Positions 11,181 through 22,950 of a stretch of 64,000 nt of DNA are shown piece after piece. This DNA is from Lactuca virosa (taxonomy: Eukaryota > Streptophyta > Magnoliopsida > Asterales > Asteraceae): positions 21,260,546 through 21,324,545 of the forward strand of contig CAKMRJ010003334.1 of assembly GCA_928212115.1 (NCBI GenBank). Direction: 5' to 3'. The position numbers were made by a program, and so were the translations under genes. Numbering within the stretch: position 1 is the first letter of the stretch; every line of letters starts with the position of its first letter. The notes beneath the pieces were generated by a model that was not told the origin of the DNA, did no database searches, and saw only the letters and a list, made by a program, of their open reading frames with translations.

Positions 11181-12609
11181 GATTACCATATTGGAATGTT
11201 TCAACATGGAAATTCTATATATGCAAATATTATAGCAAAAGATTGGTCAAGTATGATGTCTTTATGTAAGACATTATGAATCGTATCCCATATGCTTCGG
11301 GTATAGGATCGATTGCATATGCTATAATATTCACATGTTCTAATTTTCAAATGCCTAGGGCATTAAGAGGGAAAAAGGACTAGAAACAGATATGACTAAA
11401 GTGGTTAAACAACTATCAAGGGCAATCTAAGGTTTGCTAAGGATTGGTTGCTTAAGGATAGTTGGAAGTATAGTAATGAATGGACCATATTGACATTATT
11501 ATGAATAGATAGAATTCTATTAAGAATGAGTTGTCATATGGCATATATATTTATGCAAGAAGGATGTTTAAAGGAAAGTACTTTGAATTTGAGACTTCGC
11601 TTCCTTAGAATTGTTTTGTTATCAATCTCCAATGGAATGTTTTTTAATTGGCAAAGTCTCTGTGACTTTGGTGCCTAGACATTACGAAATGATCATTGCA
11701 TGATAGCTTAGAATCTAACACATTCTAATAGTGGAAGAATTTGGTATTCTTACACTTATGATAAGGATTTGGAATTGTGAAATGAGCATAATTGGAAATG
11801 TGTTCAATTGATCTATTTCACAAAGTAAGGACCATAGGTAAACATGGTGTGCATGCTTGGAGCATGGGATAACTATTGTTTTAATTCAAGTATTAAGTTG
11901 ATTATCCGAAAAATTATACAATGATAATGTATAATCAATGTGGTGACTAAATAAAAGGTGTTTTATTTATACTCAAAAGTTTTGAGGCCATGTTGGATTT
12001 GATTATTCTTGTGTTTCACTTCGCATGTTTTGACTTCCAGAATAACTAGGTTATTCAAATATCCACAATCAATCATACTTTGGAAGTAGGTAATGAGGTA
12101 AGACTGTCATGAATCCGACTGTAGATTGTCTAAAACGTTTAGACATAGCAAAAGTCTGATGCAGTGTTCATGAGTGCTCGTGAAATAAGATTTGAGTATT
12201 GGATCAAACCCACACTCATGTGAATCACTTCATGGATTTTATCACGAGTGATTGTGAGACGATAATATCTTATATTCTTGAAACAGAGAGATATGAGTTG
12301 TTGTTTACAAGTCGGTTGTGCATTGATAATACGTAAACGCATCAGTAAATTGATGTTATAAAATGTATTGTTGTGTGTGATTTGATGAGTAAAATAGTAC
12401 AAGCATATGAGTCGAAGTTTATCTATTCCTTTTACCCTAAGATGGATAAAAGCGATATATGTGGGCCCCTCGATGATTTAGTGATGACACCCTAAGCGCT
12501 TGGCCAAGCCTGGACTAAGTTGATGTGTTCAATTGTAGTCTATTGTCAGTCATCATAAATCGGAAATCGGGAAACAAAACATAGACAGAGAGAATGATTA
12601 TAATCCATG

Positions 12610-12747
12610 TCTCATGTCTATAAGATATCTTGAGAATAGAGGAATATATGATCCCTTATCTAAAGGACGCGTTACTGATAAGATCAGAGTTCGACAACGG
12701 CTTTTGAAAGCTATGATTGCTAATCAGGTTCTGAAGTCATACTTGTA
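12610..12747 (+). pseudogene. C-terminal end of copia Pol (after RNase H)
   Basis: A short frame reads RGIYDPLSKGR and ends at TAA after about 38 codons. The DPL(T/S)KG box is the usual C-terminal signature of Ty1/copia polyproteins just after RNase H, and the PPT follows within 25 bases. Upstream the frame is lost to indels and stops. Confidence 0.65.
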
Positions 12748-12767
12748 ATAATAGTTATTGGACTTAT

Positions 12768-12780
12768 CCAAGTGGGAGAC
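12768..12780 (+). other. Polypurine tract of element E
   Basis: CCAAGTGGGAGAC lies directly before the LTR start, a typical copia PPT. Confidence 0.65.
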
Positions 12781-13091
12781 TATTGGATTATGTGTCTAAG
12801 CCCATGACTATTATTGGTATGTACTTGACCCGATTATAAGCATGGTTCTTTTGGGTTGCCTTCACTCATGCAACTTGATAGGATGACAAGAGGAGAGAGA
12901 GTAGAATTTATTATATGAATAATAAATTAATACTCAAAATGATTTTATTAATATATTACAAGATTAATATATTATTTGGAAATCATATTATTTAATTAGT
13001 ATTGATCATAAATTAATTTGGTGATCAAAAGAGACTGATTAAATTAAGGGGACTAATATTGCAAATCACTAATAGTTACAATTGGGCTGAT
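12781..13091 (+). repeat. Copia LTR, left part (element E 3' LTR)
   Basis: It begins TATTGGATTATGTG, probably a mutated TGTTGG, right after the PPT, and stops abruptly inside AT-rich LTR sequence where the gag of D begins. The fragment at 31162-31506 ends AAGCCCAACA, the expected opposite terminus for the same LTR family. Confidence 0.65.
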
Positions 13092-13538
13092 GGATCTTCT
13101 TTCGCAGCTTCGAGTGTCATCTGAAAGGCTCTTGCCTTCGGCTTTGGTGGAAGATTGGGCTTTGCTGCATCCTTCTTCTTCGGGCAATCCCTCAATATAT
13201 GCCCTTCTTCATTGTACCCAAAACAGACGTTCTTATCGAAGGTGCATTCATTGGCATAATGCCCTGGCTTTCCACACTTGTAACAAGTGATTCTACGCTG
13301 CACTTCCCAACATGTTTCTTCTTGCACTTTTCACACCACTTGGCTTCGGCTCCTCCTCCGAATTTTCTCGAACCAGTCTTCGAGAACTTGTTCTTTTTAT
13401 TGGAACCTGAAGTTCCTTCAAACGTTCTCTTTTCGCCAACTTCAACCTTGCTGGCGGCTCTCCCCTTAATCATATCTTCAACAGACTTGGCAGCCCAGAT
13501 AGCTGCCTCCAAAGTATGTGCCTGACGTACTGGCACCG
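13092..13538 (-). pseudogene. Gag C-terminal part of element D (zinc knuckle region)
   Basis: The minus-strand frame resumes immediately after the solo LTR with AVPVRQAHTLEAA, then a Lys-rich linker, CEKCKKKHVGKC, and CYKCGKPGHYANEC followed by CFGYNEEGHILRDC. The last knuckle has its second Cys replaced by Tyr. A frameshift near 13310 separates the linker from the knuckles. Sequence is lost at 13092 before any protease. The role in the parent element is RNA binding and particle assembly. Confidence 0.8.
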
Positions 13539-13543
13539 CATAC
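13539..13543. other. Target site duplication, left copy (CATAC)
   Basis: CATAC here is repeated exactly at 16423-16427, on either side of the solo LTR. Confidence 0.92.
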
Positions 13544-16422
13544 TGTGACAACCGTCAAATTTCGCTCAAGTCAAAGTCAAACAAAGTCAACAAGTCAAAC
13601 CGGTCAACTCCATTAACCCTTGTATGTTAGGGTTTACATTATACAATTCGCTATTTCAATGAGAAAACATCATTTGAAAAATTAATGTGTTTGATTTTCC
13701 TTACCTTAACAGTGCTAAACAACAAACCAAAGCGATAAAACACTATTGCACAATCATCGGGATTGTGTAAGACACTAAATCATGGCTTAACGGGGTTTAT
13801 GGACCTTTCGTTGCGAAGCCGGACACTCAAAAAGATCACAAACGAAACCTCTCACAATCTCTTTCACTCAACCTCTCTCTATTAAAATCTCTCCCAAATC
13901 TCTCCCGAATCTCTCCCAAATCTCTCTCAAAAGTTCCTTTAATTTTTTTGTAATCATTCGGGCCATCCCGACCCTTAACTGGGTCAAAAACCACTTGAAA
14001 CGGGGTAAAAACGGGTAAAATAGGCTTAAGGACCCAAAACTGAAGCTTCAGGACCGAAGTCCCTGTCATAAAGGAAGACGACACACATTTGTCTGTCGTA
14101 ACCTTACGACTCGCGTGTTGATGACACGCAATGAGTATCAAGGAAGCCCCTGTCATAAAAGAAGACGACATGCATGTTTGCGTGTCATAATTTTTCCGGT
14201 TTTTCGACTACGACTTCGTTTTAACTCCGTTTTTCATTATTTTAACGTGGGATTTTCACCCAAAACTTTATTTTATAAACTAAGGCCCCAAAATATATAA
14301 ATCTCCAGGGTTTTTATAAAAATGTATTAAAAGAATTGGTGGTTGGACTAATTATTGAGGGAATATTTGCTTTTCCTTATTTTATGACAAAAGCAAGCCA
14401 CCACCACCTCACTCTATGATCATCCACTCTTTCCCACTACTCCTTGTCACCTTAGTGGACCTTTACACCCAATCTCCAGCTCTTCCCACGTTCTAAGAGC
14501 TGGAGGATTGATCCTCTCTCCTCATTCTCCATAAAAAACTCTTTCATTCTACACTTAGCAACCAAGAACACTCTCCAAAATTCTCTCATCTTTTCTCTTA
14601 ACTTCAAGAACTTCAAGGCTTTTCCAGGGATTTCTTTCTTCAATTAGTAAGTATCTTCATCATTCACATAATTATTAAACTCCATTCTACTCAAATTATT
14701 GATATCTTACACAAGTTCCATCTTATTCGGTGTTAGATTTTCGAATCATCAAGACATCTTCTTAGTGTTCTTGAGTTGAACACATCCTCTCTCTCACTTT
14801 CATCTACTGAAACCACATAAGGTGAGTTCATACCCACACATTTACATGTTTTTCTTAAGTTTTAAGGGGGGAATACAAGTAAAATCATCAAGAACACAAT
14901 TAAACTTTTTCTAACAGATTGCATCAGAAAAGATGGACGTTAATCACAGACTGTTTTGGTCAACTTAAAAATTTTAGTTTTCAAAACTGTTTTAGGTGCA
15001 AGTAGTTCAAACTCTTAGCTTTAAAATGACTACTTGCACATCTCCAAATGATTTTTCTACAATTAATGGTGATTTTTACAAAACTGCCTGTCATTTCAGA
15101 GGCAAACCCGGACCAGTCTGTGATTATGAACATTTTCACCTCTGTTAGAGATCACTAAAAATCATGATAAAATTTACGAACAAACTAGACTCATATTCCA
15201 AACTCTCAAAATTTGCGGATTTGGATTTAGAGTTGTGATGATTTTTCTATAAATTTTCTAAGAACGGTAACAGAAACTGTTTTTAACGAAAAGTTGCTGT
15301 TAATTTCATTTCACCTTGTAACATGTTGAGCAAGGTGTATATCTTTATGTGACTATATGTTACTGCAATATATGACATTTTATCTTAATATTTAGACACA
15401 CATCAGTTTACAAATGGATTTGGTCATATAAAATATAAAGAATAACAAGTGATTATAATCAAAGTACAATCGATACATTCAAACATTAAATAAACTATTT
15501 TGAATATAGTTTGCATACATTACCACGTACTACCCTTGGTTGATAAACTATAATAGGTATAGTTTATGATACATTACATAACACATACATTTAAAAAGGG
15601 TACATTTATACAAAGGATATTTTCATTAAGCAAGGTACGGCCATACGGTACCAAGTTTTCATAACACGAAATTCCGTTAATGACTTTGTGAGACAATTAC
15701 TTCAAATTACCATTAAGTCCTGTATTGTAACCAGAGTCTCCTTGAGGGAGAGCGTGATACTTGTGTATAGATCTATATTGGGTTTGGCAAACCCACACCT
15801 AAACTGCATGCAACAGTTAGACCGATAGGTCTGGGGTGACAAATGTCATAACATTTCCGACGCCTGAAGAACGTCGTTTTAGGCAACCTTGGTCATAGTA
15901 TGGTTATAATAAACTCACATAAAGTATTAACAAACATTGGAATTTACGGGAACTTCATTAAAATTTAACGAGTTTATGTCGATTTAAACTTGCATTGTTT
16001 TACTATAAATATGACAAATTACTTGTACATTTCGATCTTTGGGTTTTAAGACTACATTTACACATTAAGGAAAATATTGGATTTTTCTAACACAAATACT
16101 ACTTTTACAAACGAAAAGTTTATGAACTCACCAACCTTTGTGTTGACATTTTTTTTAAACAACTTGTATTCTTAGGAAATCATTAAACAGGTAATCAAGT
16201 GCTTTTGAGGATGGGACGCTAAGGCGTCTACTATTTCATATTTTATCAATATATTGTAATTGATTCGTAAACATGTAATTCATACAATGATGTAATTTTT
16301 TTTCAATTATATATATGTTGGTTGTGTTTGCTTGAATTACTATTACAATTGCTGTTATGATACTATACATGAAGTCCTCCACCCCCGGACGTTTCCGCCA
16401 TCCTTGGTTTGGGGGTGTGACA
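13544..16422 (+). repeat. Solo LTR of the C/B/A family (2879 bp)
   Basis: It starts TGTGACAACCGTC and ends GGGGTGTGACA, flanked by the 5-bp repeat CATAC. With one CATAC removed, the gag frame of element D reads through (…WEY then AVPVRQ…), which proves the boundaries. Orientation is opposite to elements C, B and A. It contains a duplicated GTCGTCTTC-TTATGACAGGG motif (about 14055-14190), a short GA-rich block (13840-13935) and a TATA candidate. A solo LTR arises by recombination between the two LTRs of a full element. Confidence 0.97.
14294..14301 (+). promoter_or_regulatory. Candidate TATA box of the family LTR
   Basis: TATATAAA lies about 750 bp into the LTR in the sense direction, followed by a C/T-rich stretch typical of plant leaders. 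The counterpart is present in the B and A LTRs. It would make U3 about 0.8 kb and the rest of the LTR transcribed. Confidence 0.45.
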
Positions 16423-16427
16423 CATAC
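16423..16427. other. Target site duplication, right copy (CATAC)
   Basis: Exact repeat of 13539-13543. A 5-bp duplication is usual for Ty3/gypsy integrases. Confidence 0.92.
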
Positions 16428-17194
16428 TCCCATGGAAGTCCCTTTGCGTACCTGTCAATTTTTGCCAGCTCATCTAGGACAATACGCAAAGCAAACACGA
16501 TTTTGTCTGTGAAGTTATTCGTATATTCGTCAACGGTCATACTCCCGTTCTTCAACGTTAGAAATTGGTTTTCTAACTCTAGCACGTTTTGGGCCGAGCA
16601 GTACTTGCGCTTGAAGTGCACCAAGAACTCTGCCCAAGTCAGTTGCAATGGCTCATTAGGGCTTAGGGTTTTCCCCAAAGTGTTCCACCAACGAGCAACA
16701 CTACCCCTGAACTGATGTACTGCAAATGTGGTTTGTAACTTGCCTTGGCAACCACAAGTCATGAAAGCCAATTCCATTTCCGAGATCCAATCCATTATTC
16801 CGACGGGATCTTCTTTTCCAGTGAAGGTCTATGGCTTGCAAGTCATAGAGTCTTTATACTTGCACCCATTTCTCTCCACTCTATCTTCGTAGTTATTTAT
16901 CCCAACCACAAGCGGATCAGTTTGACCAACAGATCAATTGTTGTTTCCTTCTTCAGATCGATCGTCATTCAATTCACGTTGTTCAACAGGAACTGAAAGT
17001 TCATTCCTGTTGTTCAGCAACATTTGCCTCAATTCCTCCCTTTGTTCAGCCATCATGGTCTGAATCACATCTCGTACTCCAGCCATGGTGATGGGTTCGG
17101 GTGCAGATCCTACTATAGGCACATGTTCCATCACTTGAGGTTGAGGTTTTTGGTTTCTGTTTTCATTTCCCACTCCACTTCTAGTTCTCGCCAT
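16428..17194 (-). pseudogene. Gag N-terminal and central part of element D
   Basis: ATG at 17194 opens MARTRSGVGNENRN. The frame runs to the solo LTR with two in-frame stops (near 16931 and 16830). The central part holds a retrotransposon Gag domain: WWNTL, LTWAEFLVHFKRKYC and LENQFLTLKNGSMTV. The frame continues across the solo LTR into 13538. In the parent element this protein forms the virus-like particle. Confidence 0.85.
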
Positions 17195-17547
17195 TATAAT
17201 CTATATACCGAATAAGGTGAATTTAGGTCTTTATCCTTGATAGATATTTCAATTCCCTTATCACTCCGAAACGTTTACATGTTAGTTCTAATCTCGTAAT
17301 CATACGCTTAGAATCCTACACACATAAGGTTTCCAGATTTCGGTCGGCAACAGACCATAGATCCGAAAAATAATGGCATATATGGCAAACATATAGCATT
17401 TAGCACATAAAAGCATTTTAGGCATCTTTCCTAAAATAAACTAGTGCTCGTGTCTAAAATATGGTAGACACTCATCTCACAATCATCACTTAGCATTTTA
17501 AGTTTAAGTCTAGAAATCCTACAATTTCTTAGTTCGCTTAAACTAAT
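17195..17547 (-). other. 5' leader of element D
   Basis: Untranslated leader between primer site and gag ATG. I see no other feature. Confidence 0.6.
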
Positions 17548-17559
17548 GCTCTGATACCA
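17548..17559 (-). other. Primer binding site (tRNA-Met), element D
   Basis: On the minus strand TGGTATCAGAGC, two bases from the LTR end. Confidence 0.88.
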
Positions 17560-18240
17560 ACTGTGACATCCCCTAATTTCTCGGCCAGAAAAGACCGATT
17601 TAATTTATGCTTTTTAAAATAAAATCAGAGAAATCTTTTTAAAAGATGTTGCGGAATTGGTCCCCAAAACAAAACATGATAAAAGTTTATCAAAACCTTT
17701 CTTTAAGAAATGTATAGTTTCATTTCATATCAAAACCTCGGGATGTCATGTTCCGATACAGATCAAAAGCATAAACAAGACATTATAAGCCTTACTACAA
17801 TTATTTACAACTACTGGCCTATAATCAAAAAATCTCTCATCATCCTCCGACTATGCTCGGGGTCCACTACCTGTAACATAAAAAGCTGAGTGGGTCAGGC
17901 TTGGGAGCCTGGTGAGCATATAGGGTTTTCAACCCACAATAATAATAAACTTATTAAGTTCACCAATCAACAATAACCCTGATTACCCATTCCCGTTATC
18001 CTCACTTTACGTCCCTAAACACCTATCACAAGGGACCTAGCCTAAGGAATATCATCGGGATGTACACTACTGCTAAGGGGACTCCTCAGCCATACATGTC
18101 CTAATGGCAACCATGAGGGGGATGGACTATGCCAATGAACATTTAGTTTATCAACACCTACAAGTTGCAAACCTGCTAGTGTGCCACTGGAATGTCTAGA
18201 AAAGTCTGTGGTCGTCATCTATACTCCGCTAGACGACTAT

Positions 18241-18268
18241 AACAACAACAACAACAACAACAACAACA
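18241..18268. repeat. (AAC)n microsatellite
   Basis: About nine AAC units in the U5 part of the D LTR. Confidence 0.95.
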
Positions 18269-18751
18269 TCGAGGCCTCTCACCATTTTAACACACATCGA
18301 CTATTTCATCTACCCATGTTCTACCCAACATATTTGTAGATAAAATACATATACAGTTTAAAACTTGTATAAAACATCTATTCAACAGTCACCTCAAATA
18401 AACACTTAATATAATTACACATAGCACATATTTTATAGAAAATACTTTATATCTATGTGTAAGATGAAAGTGACTACACACTCACATGATTTGATGATAA
18501 TCGGGCAGCAATTCGTTTCCTAAAACGATCGTTTCTAATAAAACCGGGAGTTTTATTGAGAAACCGGGCTCTGCAAGGGTTGGGCTTCGAAACCGAAAAG
18601 ATAAATTTTCTGGGTCTTCGGGCACTTCGGGGCGTGTTCCGGGTGTTATAATTGATATCGGGGCTTTGCGGAATGTCAAAATGGTAAAAATATGGAAAAA
18701 GGGGTGAAAGATGGCAATTTCTTAAAAGTATCCGAGAAGGCTCGCAGCCTT

Positions 18752-18761
18752 CTATTTATAG
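18752..18761 (-). promoter_or_regulatory. TATA box of the D LTR promoter
   Basis: On the minus strand CTATAAATAG, a near-ideal plant TATA element. The ACGT-motif cluster lies 140-330 bp upstream. Confidence 0.65.
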
Positions 18762-18902
18762 GAGGAGGCTGCTGATCGGACGGTTGGAAAGAAGCCACGC
18801 GACAGCAGATCCGAAGGGGGCAGATGGCTCGCACATGGGTTGCGCATGCGAGGTCCTCGTTGGCAGCTTCTATGTGGACCGGAGTCTAGGTTCGAGGCTT
18901 CG

Positions 18903-19082
18903 TACGTGGCACCATATGCGAAGCTCGGACACGTCAAAAGAGGGTACGAGGCAGCTTCTGATTGGCCGAGCCTTCGGTCCGAAGAGAATGCGACACGCGT
19001 CGACAGGTGGCCTCGGATGACTCAGCGGATTTCGGACACGTGGCATGATTTGAGCGAGGGTGACGTGGCTGAAGTCCACGTA
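18903..19082 (-). promoter_or_regulatory. Cluster of bZIP-type (ACGT-core) motifs in D LTR U3
   Basis: Within 180 bp: TACGTGGC (18903), GACACGTCA (18928), ACACGCGTC (about 18993), TGACTCA (19018), GACACGTGGC (19035), TGACGTGGC (19061) and CCACGTA (19076). These match G-box, ABRE-like, AP-1/GCN4-like and TGA-type cores bound by plant bZIP factors. The local GC content is clearly higher than in the rest of the LTR. Function is inferred. Confidence 0.5.
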
Positions 19083-19189
19083 TGCGAAATTTCTCGGTTT
19101 TGACATTTTTTCTCGATTTTCGCGCCAAAACTTCTAAAATACATAAATTTCGCATACGAAATTTAACGTTCTTTATATGCACGCGTAGG

Positions 19190-19740
19190 TAAAATTACGC
19201 TCTACAACTTTCGTTTAGACTTCGTCGGCTAATTTTGACTTTAATTTTTTATATTATTATTTTTAACAGACCGGGACAGGAAATCCGTTAAAAATTCATA
19301 ACTTCTTCATCCGACGTCCGTTTTCGTTTGTCTCTTTTTACCGTTGTGCTACTATTGACGAGACCTTCGATTCTCGTTTAGGTCATGTCGGCTAAAAATC
19401 ACTCGATCTAAAATTCGAGTTTTTAGCTGTCTACTACTAAGCTGAAACTTCGGAAAATCATAACTTCCTCATACGAAGTCAGATTTGGGTGTTCTTTTTA
19501 TACATACTCTCGGTTTAACGAGCACTACGACTTTCATTTAGATCACTAAGGCTAAAAAGTAGTTTATCAAAAACTCACTTTTTACGACATTCGACACCGT
19601 GCCGGTTTTGTCGCGAAACTTCGACAGGTCATAACTTCTTCATTATAACTCGGATTTTGGTATTCTTTATATATCCGTAATCCTTGTCACGACCACTACA
19701 ACTTTCTTAATAGATATCGGCTTTATCTAATATTTATTTT
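19190..19740. repeat. U3 tandem repeats, about 160 bp units, 3-4 copies
   Basis: Each unit has CATAACTTCTTCAT (19293, 19455 and 19625 or variants), a TTCTTTTTATA-like block and an ACAACTTTC..TTAGA..TCGGCTAA block. Units are diverged but in constant order. Confidence 0.7.
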
Positions 19741-19872
19741 TCGACGCTCATTTTTATTCTTAATTAATTAACTCCTAGTAATTAAGCATAAAACACATAA
19801 AACACATAATATTCAGATAATTCATTTTCATTTCTTCAAAATGAGTTACAAAGGTTAACCTAGACTGTCACA

Positions 19873-22826
19873 TCAATATTAATGCCTAGCCTAGAAACAC
19901 GGGCATTACATTTTTCATGTTGGTGCGAATAGGAATGCTGATGAGAGATGTGATTCGAGCCTTGGTCTTCACTTCCCCCTCTTGAGGGAGGAGCATTTGG
20001 GACTTCCTCAAGCCATTGACGAAGACCATCGATTTTACCACAGACTTCATCAAACTGAGCTTTTAGAGCATCAGCAAGTTGTTGATTGTTTGGGATTACG
20101 GGGGTTGAAGAGTAGTCGGTGAATCTCCTTGGTGAGCTGCAGGATTTCGGGACCGTGGAAATTAGAGGATAGGGACCTGCGGAGATTGTTGATTGTTGAT
20201 TGTAGAACCGAGATTGCGGATTCATACGCATTGTGCGTTTCTTCAACAACTTTCTGAGACTGAGCAGACTGGTCCTTGATGATGGTCTGAAGATCCGATT
20301 TGATGGAGGATACTTCAGAGATGAGTTTTTCAGCAGTGGAGATGAAGTGTTGATGATCAGCTTTGCGGTTGTTGTCTAGGGCTCGGATCCCCATTTCCAC
20401 TTTGAGAGAAATACATTCTGCAACAAGACGTTCTCTGGTTTCCAGTCTTTCAATGCGGTCGATGAGAGACTGCCGGCCAGGCAAGTCCTCAGATTGCGGT
20501 TGGGAAGATTTGACTGCAGCAAGAATCTGATCTACTTTGTTTTGTAGAGACAGAAATTCTTTTCTGGAGACTGCTTGCTTCTTTTTCTCCTTGGGCTTAG
20601 ACGTTGAGTGCTGGGAACCGCTAGACTCTTCTTTTTCGAAGAACATCATCACATCTTCTGACTTTTCTGGTTGATTGAATTCATTTGGATCGAAGTCATC
20701 GAAGCCAAAGATTGGTGCTGAGATGAATCCGATTGCAGTTCCGTTCTCCTGAGAGTTATTATCAGTAGTGGTAGGACGGGGCTTGGATGAACATGCATCA
20801 ATTGGATTGGCCTGAGCTTTGCGGATAGACTCAGCCATGTCTTTTATCCAGTCCTGGACCTTTTGTATTGTGGCAACCGTATGGGCATTACTGATGGCGT
20901 TGGCCCAGTATTTGGCTACGGTTTCAATTTCTTCCTGCTTCTGTTGAAGTTGCTTAGTTTGTTGATCCTTTCTTGCTTGAAATGCCCTACGGAAAGCGGC
21001 ATACTTCTGAATATCGGATTCGGAGACTGGAGTGTAACGCCTCCAAGAATCATTTGATTCATCACCGTCAAATCCTTGAAAACGCACCGAGGTGTCCCTC
21101 GGGTTCACAGATCCTGCATATTTGTGCTCACTATGCCTAAACCACCTGGATTTGATGTAAGTAGAGTAGGATTTCCGGAGCTTCCTCGGTCTCCTTGACC
21201 CGTGGTCAAGTTTGGCCTCGGCTCCGTTCTGGCATGGGCTGAAGAATCGCCCTGCAGTTGGGTAGGTGTTTGGAGTGTTTGGATTACAGAGTCTAAAATG
21301 GAGCGCAACTCCGATTCTTGAAAGAAATGTAGTCTGGAAGCCCTGGAGACCTTAGGGTGAGAAGAACCAATTAGATCCTCTTGGGATCTAGTTGGGGGTG
21401 AGTCTCCACGTCGAGATGAAACGAGCACACGTGTTGTGTTCGAGTGGCTGGAGAGGGTAGTAGCAAATGGATTTGCAGGAATCCCAAGGACTACCGGAGC
21501 CTGTTGAGAGACTTCGGTATCGGTCCGGTCACACATTTGGCTAGAGGGTTTGGTTTTCCTTTTCTTTAGAATAGCAATAGGAGCAGAGTCGTCAGGATCA
21601 GAATCGGTGGAAGATTGATTGGATTGAGAGTCGTTTTCTGATGCTATAACTTGTTGGATTTTTCGCTTCTTTGAAGGTTCTGCTTCCTTGGGAGCTTTGG
21701 CTGTCTTAGATGCTTTATGTTTACTGTGGGTTTCACCAGTTGTATTTGTTTTTGCTTTGCTGCGGGGGCCTTTCTTGGGAGAAACTAGCTGTTTGAGCCT
21801 TGAGGCGTTGGATAGAGTAGTAGAAGTTGGAACTGCGGATCGCTCTGGTTGATTGGGTGCGGTTGAGGCTAATATGTTTTGACTTGGGAGAGGCGGGGTA
21901 GAAAGGTATGGGGCAATACCTTCCATAGCCTCGATGTGATTCGTGACAATTTGGGTCTCAAGTCCAACCGTAGTCAGGATGTGAATGGGTAAGCGTCTGG
22001 TTGGTCCAAAAATAGACTGATCTTTAGAAGGAGTGTACCTTTTGAGATCGCATGTGACGAAGAAGTTGATGTCATTGCCCATACTGATCTTGGCATCTGA
22101 ATGAAGGTCTGAAATGCAGAGTGCCCAAAATCTTGCAAAGGTAAGCTTGGATGGGTTTTCCTTTGGGTTCTCCTTAGGGATGTATTGAAGGAAATCATCC
22201 CAAAGGATTTGGCTGTAGTTGACATCCTGGCCAAAGAAGATGCTCCATACGAGCTCAAGTAGTTTGAGTCCCATGTTGTCTGTGCCTCCGGTTCGTCCTG
22301 AAAGGCTGCGGATCACGAAGTGGCACACAAATTGCCACACCGTAGGCAGTTGATTCTTCTTGAACTCTCCAATGCCCTTGATATGCTTCTGGTATCCCAT
22401 TTGATACAGTGTGGAGGTGATGTCTGTAACACTGGGTGAGAAGAACTTCGTCGAGGGATGAACCAGTAAGTTGATTGAGACAAGAAACTTATCTTTGGTC
22501 AAGATGACCAAAGAATCATCTACTAAGTTCAGATGAACTTATGGAAGGTTGTTGAGGGTACGATGTGCAGAAAAGGCGCATTTGAACAATGTGGATATGG
22601 GAACCACGTCAGTGAAAGCATCAAAAGGTCCAAACAGAGAATGATTAGAGATGAACTTGATCATGAGGCGAATCGAGTCGTTGTATGAAGGGTGATCATC
22701 GAAGATTGTCCTAAAATTGTTGGATGCAATGGTAGTCGATTGGTTCCGAGTGGCGGAGTCTGAACCAGTGGGTTGAGCAGAGGCTGAGGCCTTCGATTGT
22801 TTCTTGGAGATTCCTGATTTCACCAT
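19873..22826 (-). pseudogene. Env-like ORF of Sire-type copia element, truncated
   Basis: ATG at 22826 (MVKSGISKKQSK) opens about 980 codons downstream of pol on the same strand. The N-terminal half is globular (WQFVCHFVIRSL, FARFWALCISDLHSD). The middle is Ser/Pro/Lys-rich and low-complexity. The C-terminal third (from about 21100) is rich in Gln/Glu/Lys with coiled-coil character. Breaks: an in-frame TAA at 22539-22541, a frameshift near 21107, a probable shift near 20100-20250, and truncation by the D LTR. No signal peptide or clear membrane anchor is visible. The protein family is of unknown function; the comparison with viral envelope proteins is by position only. Confidence 0.78.
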
Positions 22827-22940
22827 TTTGAAAAGGATTGAAGAACTTGCAGGAAAAGGTTTGAGTTGCAAGGGGGAAGAAGATGAAGATGTTTTCCTTG
22901 AGGGATCAGAGAGCGTAAAGCTTTCTTGGAGGAGAAAAAA

Positions 22941-22950
22941 GGTTTTTATA
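22941..22950 (-). promoter_or_regulatory. Possible internal TATA box before the env-like ORF
   Basis: On the minus strand TATAAAAACC, about 115 bp upstream of the ATG at 22826, followed by a CT-rich stretch. It could drive a separate env-like mRNA. Splicing is the alternative route. Inference from sequence only. Confidence 0.35.

Larger units (their letters stand above)
9712..13091 (+). mobile_element. Element E: decayed Ty1/copia 3' half
   Basis: The sequence is collinear with copia element F (34885 to about 37180), sharing blocks such as ATGAAAGGAAAGGAGAGTAC, TTACGGCATCCCTCTTCATAG and CTAGTGGGAGCA. It starts exactly at the end of element C's LTR, so C split it. No long frame survives. A pol-end peptide (12610-12747), a purine-rich PPT and the start of a 3' LTR identify its right end, which is cut at about 13091 where the gypsy gag of D begins. 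Confidence 0.75.
13092..19872 (-). mobile_element. Element D: Ty3/gypsy retrotransposon, 5' LTR plus gag only
   Basis: On the minus strand: 5' LTR (19872-17562), primer site (17559-17548), then gag from ATG at 17194 to about 13092, where it is cut by copia LTR sequence. Pol and 3' LTR are missing. A solo LTR of another family sits in gag. The right end falls inside the env-like ORF of element G, so D inserted in G. Its left end looks like a later deletion. Confidence 0.85.
17562..19872 (-). repeat. 5' LTR of element D (2311 bp)
   Basis: On the minus strand it starts TGTGACAGTCTAGG at 19872 and ends GGGGATGTCACA at 17562. It holds U3 tandem repeats, a cluster of ACGT-core motifs, a canonical TATA box and an (AAC)n run. 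Only one LTR of the element is in the window, so age cannot be estimated. Confidence 0.85.

Noticed and set aside
18482..19182. Overlapping frames on both strands in the D LTR
   Set aside because: GC-richer U3 region gives chance frames; promoter features explain the composition.
19873..22826. Treating the env-like ORF as a true viral envelope gene
   Set aside because: No signal peptide, fusion motif or clear membrane anchor is visible; only the position after pol supports the name.
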